The position numbers were made by a program, and so were the translations under genes. Source: Lachnospiraceae bacterium (GTDB lineage: Bacteria > Bacillota > Clostridia > Lachnospirales > Lachnospiraceae). From it: DNA of 22,561 nucleotides. How positions within the stretch are numbered: the stretch's first letter is position 1; each line of letters starts with the position of its first letter. Below the pieces are notes generated by a model. It saw only the letters and a program-made list of their open reading frames with translations. It had not been told where the DNA came from and searched no databases. The stretch is taken from contig CAAGDV010000020.1 in assembly GCA_900768755.1 (NCBI GenBank), forward strand, positions 1-22,561. Reading direction: 5' to 3'. This document shows positions 1 through 7,700 of the stretch, in pieces.

Positions 1-57
1 CCAAGTACCGGCGTTCACAAAGGCCGAAGAGAGTCTTTTTAATTATCCGGCTGTGGC
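1..57 (+). repeat. Intergenic repeat element, direct copy 1
   Basis: This 57-base stretch recurs at 170-227 in the same orientation. The copies differ only by A28 to G197 and by a T-run of five against six. The core runs from GCGTTCACAA (11-20) through CCGAAGAGAGTCTT (24-37) to a T-run and then TCCGGCTGTGGC. The window begins at or inside the element, so its true left end is unknown. It lies downstream of the minus-strand esterase gene. No coding potential was seen. The family is not recognised. Confidence 0.85.
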
Positions 58-101
58 GGCGGATACATGTGGTTTTCTGCCCAAGGGGAGGAATCAATAA
101 G

Positions 102-139
102 AAGACTCTCTTCGGACATTTGCATTCCGTTGTGAACGC
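102..139 (-). repeat. Inverted partial copy of the intergenic repeat core
   Basis: Read on the minus strand, this begins GCGTTCACAA (139-130) and ends CCGAAGAGAGTCTT (115-102). Those are the same two blocks as in the direct copies, but separated by 14 bases instead of 3. It lies between the two direct copies, so its transcript could pair with either of them, giving two mutually exclusive stem-loops. The block matches are seen directly; the pairing is inference. Confidence 0.75.
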
Positions 140-150
140 AGCGGATACTA

Positions 151-171
151 GGATTGTAAAATACACAATCC
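151..171. repeat. Small perfect hairpin preceding repeat copy 2
   Basis: GGATTGT (151-157) and ACAATCC (165-171) form a perfect 7-bp stem with a 7-base loop. The right arm overlaps the first two bases of repeat copy 2, so the hairpin may belong to the full repeat unit; copy 1 would then be cut off by the window edge. No T-run follows on either strand, so it is not a convincing intrinsic terminator. Confidence 0.5.
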
Positions 172-227
172 AAGTACCGGCGTTCACAAAGGCCGAGGAG
201 AGTCTTTTTTAATTATCCGGCTGTGGC
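170..227 (+). repeat. Intergenic repeat element, direct copy 2
   Basis: This is a 58-base near-identical copy of positions 1-57, with one substitution and one extra T in the T-run. It ends 28 bases before the stop codon of the minus-strand esterase gene, so it would lie in that gene's 3' untranslated RNA or terminator region. Confidence 0.85.
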
Positions 228-255
228 AGGAAAATAAGTAATCTCCCCGCGCCTG

Positions 256-1776
256 TTATGCTTCGTCGTCCGTATCGGTTCTGAAGGGCGCGGCGGGCAG
301 GCTGTTCATGCCAAAAAGTGAGGGCGTGCAGTAGTCGTGGAAACAATACCTTGCATAAATGGGTTTTGGAACGTCCGGCGAAGTAAGGGTTACTGTATCG
401 CCTTTTACCACTACGGCGGCAGGGTGGAAGATTTTGTCCTCGCCGGCAAGCTCGTAATTGTCCGGTGTGTTCTTAAGATACATTCCGAGCGTTGCGTGCT
501 TGAAATGGAGGATGAGCTTGTCCTCAATAATCTCTTTGGAATCGTACATCGGGCCGTAGGCCTCGGTCTCATCCATCACTCCGTACACATTGCAGAGCGC
601 CTGATACGCCATGCGAAGGCCCACGACATCTTTGTCCATCGGATGGATGTCGTTGTATTGTCCGCAGTCAGGAATCACGGTGATTCCGGTATGTGGCATC
701 GTGTTAAAAACATCCATCTGGGCCTCCCTGATTTTGGGCCAGTTCAAAAGGTCGGGGGAGCCGATGTAGCGGTGCATCGGAAGCTGGGTGATGATGAATT
801 CAAGCGAATCGTCGTGCCAGTCTTTTCGCCACAGACGGATCAGATTGCCAAGGAGTGCGGCGTACATGCCGCTTCGAAGTTCGTCCTGCTCACCCTGATA
901 ATATATGAATCCGCGCAAAGTGTAGGGTGATATTCTTTTTAACATCTGATGGTACTGTCCGGTGGGGCGGAATTCGTTGCAGCAGTTCATGGGGCCGGGC
1001 CATTTGGTGGGGCCGAGAAGCTCATTTACCTTGTCCCAGGAGATTGCGGGATTCTCTGCGTACAGGGCCTCGCACTTTTTGTTCCATTCTGCGACTTCCA
1101 CGGCGTATTCATCGTACGCCCCGCGCTGCTCTTCAAATGACAGCCCTGCAATGCCCGCGTCAAATTCGTCCATGTATATGCGGGTGTCTGCATCTTCGTA
1201 GATTGCCTCCCTGCTCATCCAGGCACTTGCGGAGGTTCCGCCCCAGTTGCAGCCGATGATTCCCACGGTGCAGCCGAGTTTTCTTTGGAGCTCACAGGCA
1301 AAATAGTAACCCACTGCAGACCAGTTTCTAAAGCCTTCGGAGGTGCTTAATTCCCAGCCGGCGTTGTCCCAGGCTTCCCGATAGGCGTCGTTTTCGTAAG
1401 GGAATTTGGGCGTGTAAAAAAATCTGACATTGGGGTTTCTGTCATTTTGAATACGTGCCCAGCCGGTGCATCTGGCGAGTTCAAATTCCATATTGGACTG
1501 CCCTCCGGCAAGCCAGACTTCGCCGATGGCGATGTTGTTGAAAGTCTCGCATTCACCGGGGATTCTTGCGGTGAGAGTGAGCCCGCATGCCGCCTCCATA
1601 GGAGGGAAGATAAGCTCCCAGTCACCGTTATCGTCGCTTTTGGTGTTGAGACAAAAACAGTTAAAATCAATACTTATCTCTGTGCCGGCAATTGTTTTTC
1701 CGTAAAAACGGACAGGCTTGTTGCGGCAAAGCACCATATTGTCTGAGAAAATCGGGGCAAAAATTTTGTTTTTCAT
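256..1776 (-). CDS. Sialate O-acetylesterase-type SGNH esterase
   Basis: A 506-residue protein of the sialate O-acetylesterase / DUF303 branch of SGNH hydrolases, which remove acetyl groups from acetylated sugars; the real substrate may be plant polysaccharide rather than sialic acid. Seen: an N-terminal beta-domain (about 1-85), then GQSNMEF at 92-98 with the nucleophile Ser94, GGTSASAWM at 179-187, a YYQGEQDE segment near 292-299, and DIHP with Asp376 and His378 completing the triad. No signal peptide is visible, so it should act in the cytoplasm on imported oligosaccharides. The start chosen is MKNKIF, because AGGAGG lies about 7 bases upstream; the frame is open for 20 more codons but has no such site there. 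It is the second gene of a two-gene operon: the DUF4250 stop codon TAG lies inside its ribosome binding site (ATAGGAGG), so translation is probably coupled. Confidence 0.88.
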   Translation of the reverse strand: MKNKIFAPIFSDNMVLCRNKPVRFYGKTIAGTEISIDFNCFCLNTKSDDNGDWELIFPPMEAACGLTLTARIPGECETFNNIAIGEVWLAGGQSNMEFELARCTGWARIQNDRNPNVRFFYTPKFPYENDAYREAWDNAGWELSTSEGFRNWSAVGYYFACELQRKLGCTVGIIGCNWGGTSASAWMSREAIYEDADTRIYMDEFDAGIAGLSFEEQRGAYDEYAVEVAEWNKKCEALYAENPAISWDKVNELLGPTKWPGPMNCCNEFRPTGQYHQMLKRISPYTLRGFIYYQGEQDELRSGMYAALLGNLIRLWRKDWHDDSLEFIITQLPMHRYIGSPDLLNWPKIREAQMDVFNTMPHTGITVIPDCGQYNDIHPMDKDVVGLRMAYQALCNVYGVMDETEAYGPMYDSKEIIEDKLILHFKHATLGMYLKNTPDNYELAGEDKIFHPAAVVVKGDTVTLTSPDVPKPIYARYCFHDYCTPSLFGMNSLPAAPFRTDTDDEA

Positions 1777-1786
1777 AAAAATCCTC

Positions 1787-1960
1787 CTATCTGAAACGGT
1801 TGGATGAAGCGTCGTAGCGGTATCCGATTGCGGCAAGCTTATCGGTTATGTCGGACTCTGCAACATCCAGTCCGTCGCATAAATCTTCCAGACTGTCGTA
1901 TTCGTCGCGGAGTTTTGTGTTGATGTAGCTCAAAAGTACTGTTGCATCCTGTGGCAGCAT
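1787..1960 (-). CDS. DUF4250 domain-containing small protein
   Basis: A 57-residue protein beginning MLPQDATVLLSYINTKLRD and ending with a KLAAIGYRYD segment. This is the pattern I know from DUF4250, a family of roughly 60-residue proteins of unknown function common in Clostridia. It looks like a small helical, possibly helix-turn-helix-like domain, but no DNA-binding role is established. The start was chosen because GGGAGGT lies about 8 bases upstream; an open extension to 2029 would run through the promoter region. It is first in an operon with the esterase gene, whose start is 10 bases past this stop. Confidence 0.85.
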   Translation of the reverse strand: MLPQDATVLLSYINTKLRDEYDSLEDLCDGLDVAESDITDKLAAIGYRYDASSNRFR

Positions 1961-1994
1961 GTCGTGTACCTCCCTGATAATTAATGCTGTTTTG

Positions 1995-2023
1995 AGTGTA
2001 ATCCGATTTTTCCAAAACTTCAA
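1995..2023 (-). promoter_or_regulatory. Putative sigma-A promoter for the DUF4250-esterase operon
   Basis: On the minus strand, TTGAAG (2023-2018) is followed after 17 bases by TACACT (2000-1995). The predicted transcription start is near 1988, about 28 bases upstream of the DUF4250 start codon. The match to consensus is moderate. Confidence 0.45.
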
Positions 2024-2066
2024 TCTCAAAATGCGTATTTCGGAAAAATCTTATTCATCAAAAGAG

Positions 2067-2095
2067 TTGAATCTGTCGGATTATTTTGGTAATAT
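2067..2095 (+). promoter_or_regulatory. Putative sigma-A promoter for the membrane-protein gene
   Basis: TTGAAT (2067-2072), a 17-base spacer and TAATAT (2090-2095). The predicted transcript starts near 2102, just before the GAGGT ribosome binding site and the ATG at 2118. This supports the 2118 start over the open frame beginning at 1959. The promoter diverges from the one at 1995-2023. Confidence 0.5.
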
Positions 2096-2117
2096 GATAG
2101 TATCGGCGAGGTATGAG

Positions 2118-2660
2118 ATGAAAGAGAAAAATGTTAATTTAATTGTATATGCCATGGTGCTTGTCGCTGTTGTGTACTCATTGATTCAGGGACTTTTGGG
2201 AAATGCGGGGACGATGCATTTTAAGATTACGCTCGGAATATGGATTGCGGCAGCGGTTTTTGTGATTGATTTTGTTGCGCCGCTTATCAGGGGCGAGCTT
2301 TTTTCGGGCACATACAGGAAGAATCTGATGTATATTCTGTATGCGGTGGCTGACGCGGCGATGTATGTGTTTTTGTATATTTTTGTGATTAACATAACCA
2401 TGAGCCGGGAGCCGATGCACTATGTATACCTTGGAGTGGCGGCGGTTATGTTTCCGGTGCGGGTTATTTTGTACAGGATGTACACCGGTACTTCGGATGA
2501 GGAGAGTGAAGCTGCAAAGCTTCCTGATGAGGATTGCGAAGCTGCAAAGCTTCCTGATGAGACGTCCGTTGAAGAGATACCATCCGAGACAGACGATGTT
2601 TCCGAAGGGGAATGTGCGCAGGAGATTAACGAGATGATATACCGGGAGAGAAAGAAGTAA
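2118..2660 (+). CDS. Four-helix integral membrane protein with acidic C-terminal tail
   Basis: A 180-residue protein of unrecognised family. Seen: four hydrophobic segments at about 6-27, 36-56, 70-94 and 100-119, then a charged, mostly acidic tail (about 121-180) that contains the octapeptide EAAKLPDE twice (residues 131-150 region). The start at 2118 is preferred because GAGGT lies just upstream and a promoter is predicted to start transcription near 2102; the frame is open from 1959, but that extension would overlap the divergent DUF4250 gene and promoter. The tail is predicted to be cytoplasmic and disordered. A hairpin follows the stop codon. No function can be assigned. Confidence 0.75.
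   Translation: MKEKNVNLIVYAMVLVAVVYSLIQGLLGNAGTMHFKITLGIWIAAAVFVIDFVAPLIRGELFSGTYRKNLMYILYAVADAAMYVFLYIFVINITMSREPMHYVYLGVAAVMFPVRVILYRMYTGTSDEESEAAKLPDEDCEAAKLPDETSVEEIPSETDDVSEGECAQEINEMIYRERKK
2508..2561 (+). repeat. In-frame tandem 24-base duplication
   Basis: An identical 24-base sequence is present at 2508-2531 and 2538-2561, a 30-base period that keeps the reading frame and encodes EAAKLPDE twice. Each copy contains the palindrome GAAGCT-GCAA-AGCTTC, so each could form a hairpin in DNA or RNA. It lies in the tail of the membrane protein, where length variation is likely to be tolerated. Confidence 0.9.
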
Positions 2661-2670
2661 TGTCAGAGAG

Positions 2671-2714
2671 ATGCCTGCATATATATTACTGATGTAATAG
2701 TGCAGGCATTGTTT
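2671..2714 (+). terminator. Hairpin between membrane-protein and deacetylase genes, possible terminator
   Basis: ATGCCTGCA (2671-2679) pairs with TGCAGGCAT (2701-2709), and inside it TATTAC (2684-2689) pairs with GTAATA (2694-2699) around a TGAT loop. TTGTTT follows the outer stem. It lies 10 bases after the upstream stop codon and 10 bases before the downstream ATG, so it could be a weak terminator or a structure controlling access to the next start. The T-tract is short. Confidence 0.5.
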
Positions 2715-2719
2715 GATAT

Positions 2720-3391
2720 ATGTGGGAGAGAAGATTTTATGCAATCGTGCTTTTTGGGCTGTGCGCAGTTTTCGGTGTGGTGTATTACGAGCGTTATTAT
2801 GAGCCTAAGAAGGTGCAGGCGGATTCTTTTGAGATTTATGAGCATATGGTGGCAATTACTTTTGACGACGGACCGGGACCCTATACCGAAGCCCTTCTTG
2901 ACGGGCTTAAAAAGCGGGGGGTGCACGCCTCTTTTTTTCTTATCGGTGAGAGCATAAGCGGCAGGGAGGATACGGTTCTTCGGATGTACAAGGAGGGACA
3001 TGTCATCGGCAATCATACCTTTTCACACATCGGACTGACCACGGTATCGACACAGGCGGCGCTTAAGGAGATTACGGACACCAACTGTGTAATCCGGCGG
3101 ATTACCGGTGAGGATGTACGTTTTATCAGACCTCCCTACGGAATGTGGGATGAGAAGTTCCTCTACATGGTGGATTTGACGCCGGTCATGTGGAGCGTTG
3201 ACCCGGATGACTGGATGACGGACAGCGTCGCGACGGTGGTGAAAAGGGTTGTGGACAATGTCAAGGACGGCGACATTATTTTGTTGCATGACATATATCC
3301 GTCATCGGTGCAGGCTGCCTTGGAGATTATTGACATTCTGAGTGCAAGAGGATACGGATTTGTTACAGTCGAGGATTTACTGATTGACTGA
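2720..3391 (+). CDS. Membrane-anchored polysaccharide deacetylase (NodB domain)
   Basis: A 223-residue carbohydrate esterase family 4 protein, expected to remove N- or O-acetyl groups from peptidoglycan or another wall glycan outside the membrane. Seen: an N-terminal hydrophobic anchor (about 6-23), then all NodB motifs in order: TFDDGP (47-52, catalytic Asp49 and metal-binding Asp50), HTFSH (99-103, metal-binding histidines), RPPYG (137-141), DPDDW (161-165) and LLHD (188-191). The frame has a stop codon two codons upstream (TGA at 2714), so ATG 2720 is the earliest possible start. Its ribosome binding site is poor: the only AGG is at 2704-2706, about 13 bases away and inside the hairpin at 2671-2709. 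The rarA start lies 13 bases downstream, so the two are probably co-transcribed. Confidence 0.92.
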   Translation: MWERRFYAIVLFGLCAVFGVVYYERYYEPKKVQADSFEIYEHMVAITFDDGPGPYTEALLDGLKKRGVHASFFLIGESISGREDTVLRMYKEGHVIGNHTFSHIGLTTVSTQAALKEITDTNCVIRRITGEDVRFIRPPYGMWDEKFLYMVDLTPVMWSVDPDDWMTDSVATVVKRVVDNVKDGDIILLHDIYPSSVQAALEIIDILSARGYGFVTVEDLLID

Positions 3392-3404
3392 GAGAGGATA
3401 CATA

Positions 3405-4727
3405 ATGGATTTGTTTGAATACATGAGACAGGACAACATGAAGAAGGAGTCGCCCCTGGCGTCGAGAATGAGACCCGAGACCTTGGACGAGGTGGTGGGG
3501 CAGAAGCATATTATCGGCAGTGACAAGCTGTTGTACCGCGCGATTAAGGCGGACAAAATAAGCTCGGTTATTTTTTACGGGCCGCCGGGAACAGGCAAGA
3601 CCACACTTGCAAAGGTTATAGCCAACACGACCAGCGCGGAATTCTGCCAGCTCAATGCCACAGTGGCGGGCAAGAAGGACATGGAGGAAGTGGTGCAGGG
3701 CGCAAAAGACAGGATGGCGGCTCTCGGCAGAAAAACAATTCTTTTTATTGACGAGATTCACCGCTTCAACAAGGGCCAGCAGGACTATCTTCTGCCGTTT
3801 GTCGAGGACGGAACGGTGATACTTATCGGTGCTACCACGGAAAATCCGTATTTTGAGGTCAATTCGGCGCTCATATCGCGCTCAATTGTCTTTGAGTTAA
3901 AGCCGCTTGACAAGGAAGACGTCCTACAGCTCATAAAGAAGGCCGTATACGACAATGAGAAGGGAATGGGAAGCTTTAACGCCGTCATTGATGATGACGC
4001 CGCGGAATTCCTTGCGGATGTGGCCAACGGCGACGCAAGACAGGCTCTAAACGCTGTCGAGCTTGGAATCATGTCGACCGCGCGAAGTGATGACGCCAAA
4101 ATACATATCACGCTGGACGTTGCTTCGGAATGCATCCAGAAGAGGGTGCTCAAATACGATAAGACCGGGGACAACCACTACGACACGATTTCGGCGTTCA
4201 TAAAAAGCATGAGAGGTTCCGACCCTGATGCGGTTCTGTATTATCTTGCAAGAATGCTTTACGCGGGCGAGGACCCCAAATTTATCGCGAGAAGAATTAT
4301 GATATGCGCCAGCGAGGATGTGGGCAACGCGGACCCCAACGCGCTCAATGTGGCAGTATCTGCCGCCCTTGCGGTGGAGAGGATAGGAATGCCGGAGTCG
4401 CAGATTATTCTCGCGCATGCGGCGACCTATGTAGCCACGGCACCCAAAAGCAATTCTGCGGTGGAGGGAATCAGCAAAGCCATGCAGTATGTTGGGACAC
4501 ACAGGACATACCCTGTTCCGGCACACCTTCGCGACGCCCATTACAAAGGCGCCGCAAAGCTCGGACACGGACAGGGTTACCTATACGCACATGACTATCC
4601 GAATCATTATGTTAAACAGGATTATCTGCCGGATGAAGTTTTGGGCGAGCATTTCTACAGTTCGTCACATATGGGATATGAGAAAATCATTGATGAACAC
4701 ATGGACAGTATTGCGAAGAACAGCTGA
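3405..4727 (+). CDS. rarA: Replication-associated recombination protein A (AAA+ ATPase)
   Basis: A 440-residue RarA/MgsA (Mgs1/WRNIP1) family clamp-loader-like AAA+ ATPase acting at stalled replication forks. Seen: Walker A GPPGTGKT (59-66), Walker B LFIDEI (113-118) followed by HRFNKGQQD, sensor GATTENP (142-148), a Ser-Arg-Ser arginine-finger region (158-160), a GDARQALN sensor-2 segment, and the C-terminal tetramerisation region ending in the conserved stretch around AHLRDAHYKGAAKLGHGQGY. Length is normal for the family. The start MDLFEYM is preferred over an ATG seven codons upstream because GAGAGG lies about 7 bases before it and the longer form would overlap the deacetylase gene. Confidence 0.96.
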   Translation: MDLFEYMRQDNMKKESPLASRMRPETLDEVVGQKHIIGSDKLLYRAIKADKISSVIFYGPPGTGKTTLAKVIANTTSAEFCQLNATVAGKKDMEEVVQGAKDRMAALGRKTILFIDEIHRFNKGQQDYLLPFVEDGTVILIGATTENPYFEVNSALISRSIVFELKPLDKEDVLQLIKKAVYDNEKGMGSFNAVIDDDAAEFLADVANGDARQALNAVELGIMSTARSDDAKIHITLDVASECIQKRVLKYDKTGDNHYDTISAFIKSMRGSDPDAVLYYLARMLYAGEDPKFIARRIMICASEDVGNADPNALNVAVSAALAVERIGMPESQIILAHAATYVATAPKSNSAVEGISKAMQYVGTHRTYPVPAHLRDAHYKGAAKLGHGQGYLYAHDYPNHYVKQDYLPDEVLGEHFYSSSHMGYEKIIDEHMDSIAKNS

Positions 4728-4739
4728 ATTGTGTATAAT
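4711..4739 (+). promoter_or_regulatory. Strong sigma-A promoter for the Hsp70-like/valS operon
   Basis: TTGCGA (4711-4716), a 17-base spacer and a perfect TATAAT (4734-4739). The -35 box is within the last codons of rarA. Transcription should begin near 4746, leaving a leader of about 27 bases that holds only a T-run and the ribosome binding site AGGGG (about 4760-4764). It is the only convincing promoter I see before 22375, so it may serve all the genes from 4773 on. Confidence 0.7.
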
Positions 4740-4772
4740 GTTAGGATAGAGTTTTTTTTAGGGGACATACAT

Positions 4773-7700
4773 ATGAAGGACCAGATTAACAGATTTGCGC
4801 GCGGCGTTTTTGAGTACAATCCGCCGCAGATTCAGGTTAAAGAGAATTCAATATATGCGGTAGTCGATAAGAACCGCGGCTACAGCGGAAGCATTACCAT
4901 ATCGGTTTCGGATGACAGGACCGTCAAGGGCATAATCAGGACGGACAACGATAAGGTGGTGTTGGATTCATCCACGTTTGTGGGGAATCGCGCCGTGATA
5001 GGGTATACTGTCTTGTGCCGGGGAGCGCTGAACGGAGACATCATTGACGGATGTTTTGACATTGTCAGCAACGGGGGGCAGAAGAAGATACCATATTCAT
5101 TCCGTGTGGAGGCAGGTTCTTATGATTCGTCGGCGGGCGTTGTTCGCAATCTTTTTCAGTTTGCTGCTCTTTCGCAGAACCGGCCGGAGGAGGCACTGAA
5201 GCTTTTTGAGGCACCGGATTTTTCTGATGTATATATCGGGAATGATCTGCCGTTAAGATGTATATATGAGGGACTTATCAAAGGCTCGGACACAGCAAAC
5301 AGCCTTGAGGAGTTCCTTATTGCCGTGCATAAGAAGAATGCGGTAAGTATCTCAATTGTCAACAATTCGGTAATTTACGACAATGTGAGAGAGCGCTTTA
5401 AGGACTATGTGACAATTGACCGCGACACCTGGGGATTTACAGGAGTATCGGTAAGCACCAATGCGGAGTTTGTGCGCCTCGAGAGAACCTATATCGATGC
5501 GGCGGATTTTGCCGGAAACAGATATGATTTTTCATATATTGTGGATGTGGGCGCGATGCATGCCGGAAAAAATTTCGGTGAGATATTTTTTGACTGCGGG
5601 GGAAGAAGGACAACCTTTAGGATAACCGCAGGATTGTGCCCGAAGGATAATAACACGGGCGATAATGAACTTTTGTCAGACAAGCTTTCTGCCGATCTGA
5701 TGACGCTCTATGTGAGATTCAGGACACACAAGATTAACATATCCGACTGGATCCGTGAATCGCAGATAGTAATTGAGAAAGCGAGGGAGATTGACGATAG
5801 GTCGCCTTTTTACCGGCTTGTGCTCGCCCAGCTTAACATTGCGGGCGGCAAGTTTGACGAGGCAAAGGCGCTTATTGAAAATGTAAAGGATGAGATAACA
5901 AAGGATACGCCAAAGGACTATCCGCTGTATTGCTATTTTCTGTATATCAACACTCTGTATAACCGCGACCGCGCGTACTCCAAAAAAGTGTCTGCGATTG
6001 TGCGCGAGTGCTACAAGGAGAACGAGGACTGGCGTATTTTGTGGGTGCTTCTGTTTATGGACGAGGAGCTTGAGGAGAACAAGAGCCTTAAACTTTTGCG
6101 GATTAAGGAGCAGTTCAACAACGGCTGCACCAGCCCCGCGATGTATATCGAGACATGCAATATTCTGAACGAGCATCCCCAGCTTCTGAGGGTACTTAAT
6201 TCCTTTGAGTGCAATGTACTGCTTTTTGGCGCACGCAACGGAATGGTTGACGGTAAGCTTGCAGGTATTGCGGCATCAATGCTGTCCGGAATGAGAACTG
6301 TGGGCGAGGGCTACATAAGGCTTCTTGCGGCTCTGTACGACATGGATGAGGACGAGGAGATTCTGGAGTGTCTGTGCAAAACACTCATCCGCAACCAGAG
6401 AATAGGCAGGAGGTATCTTAAGTATTACGCCGCAGGTATCGAATGTGAGCTAAAGGTTACCAACCTTTATGAATACTATATTTTGTCAAGGGATCCTAAG
6501 GATATGAGCCCGCTTCCGCGGATTCTTCTGATGTACTTCGGATACAACAATAATCTTGACTATGTTAACAGGGCATATCTTTATGCCAATATAATTTATA
6601 ACAAGGCAGATAATCTCCAGATGTACAGAAGCTACCTTCCGCATATAGAGCTTTTTGCGTCCGAGCAGCTTCTGGCGGGGCATATAGACGAGAATCTTGC
6701 TTACATATATGCCAATATCGTGAAACCTGAGATGATTAATGAGGACAATGCGGCTCCGGTGTGTGAGATATATTCAACATACATGATTACCTGCCATAAC
6801 CCCGCCTACACAAGCGTCATCATAAGACACAAGGAGAGCAACAGTGAGAAGGAGTATCCGATAACGGACTCCGTGGCATATGTCAGAATGTATACCGACG
6901 AAGCGGCGGTTATCTTTGTGGACGCATATCGGAGAAGGTATATCCGAAGCGTGACATATGAGGTCAGAAAGCTTCTGGATGACGAGAACATACTGAGGTA
7001 CTGTCTGGCAAAAGACGGTTCCCTTATGCATGCAAGGATGGCAGACTGCGAGAAATATGTCCGCTATCCCAAAAAGAGCACGGCAGAGGTCAACAACCTT
7101 ATTATCATGTCCAAAACACCGAACATGAGCCCGTTCTACAGAAACAAGCTCACCGAGGCAGTTATCGACTATTATTATGACAGCTTTGACCCGGATGGTT
7201 TTGACTCTTTTATTGCGGACGTCAATTTGGACACGCTCTCGGAGAATGCCATAACCAAAATCATAGAGATTAACATTATCAAGGGCAATTACAAACAGGC
7301 CTTTGAGATGATACGCGACAGATTTGTCCTTAACATAATGCCGAAAAGACTGTTAAAGATGTGCTCGGTACTCTGCGAGATTGATGATTACGAGAACAAT
7401 CCGCTTCTTTTGAAGCTATGCCACAGACTTTTTGTGCAGGAGAAATACGACCAGAACACCGTGGGATATCTGGCTGCATTTTTTGACGGCAATACCGGGG
7501 ATATGACAGATATCTGGCGCGTTGCCGTGTCGCTTTCGATTGACACATACGAACTGGAGGAGAGAATAGTCGTGCTGATGCTTTTCTCAAATTCATGTTC
7601 CGAGACCATATACGACATTTTTGAGAATTATTATGCGGGCGGCGCCAATGACAGAATAGTTGAGGCGTATCTTTCATACCAGTCGTATGAATATTTTGTG

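Noticed and set aside
1..227. The repeats at the left edge as a CRISPR array
   Set aside because: Only two direct copies are seen, the unit is 57 bases, there is an inverted copy between them, and no cas gene is nearby.
1777..1836. N-terminal extension of the esterase to an upstream ATG
   Set aside because: The extra 20 residues overlap the DUF4250 gene and have no ribosome binding site, whereas the inner start has AGGAGG at good spacing and begins where family members begin.
1959..2117. N-terminal extension of the four-helix membrane protein to 1959
   Set aside because: It would overlap the divergent DUF4250 start and both promoters; the inner start at 2118 has a ribosome binding site and a promoter just upstream.
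2178..2744. A 188-codon minus-strand frame opposite the four-helix membrane protein
   Set aside because: It would start inside the deacetylase gene and read through the intergenic hairpin; the plus strand encodes a coherent membrane protein with promoter and ribosome binding site.
4047..4568. A 173-codon minus-strand frame inside rarA
   Set aside because: It is antisense to well-conserved RarA sequence, with no ribosome binding site or domain.
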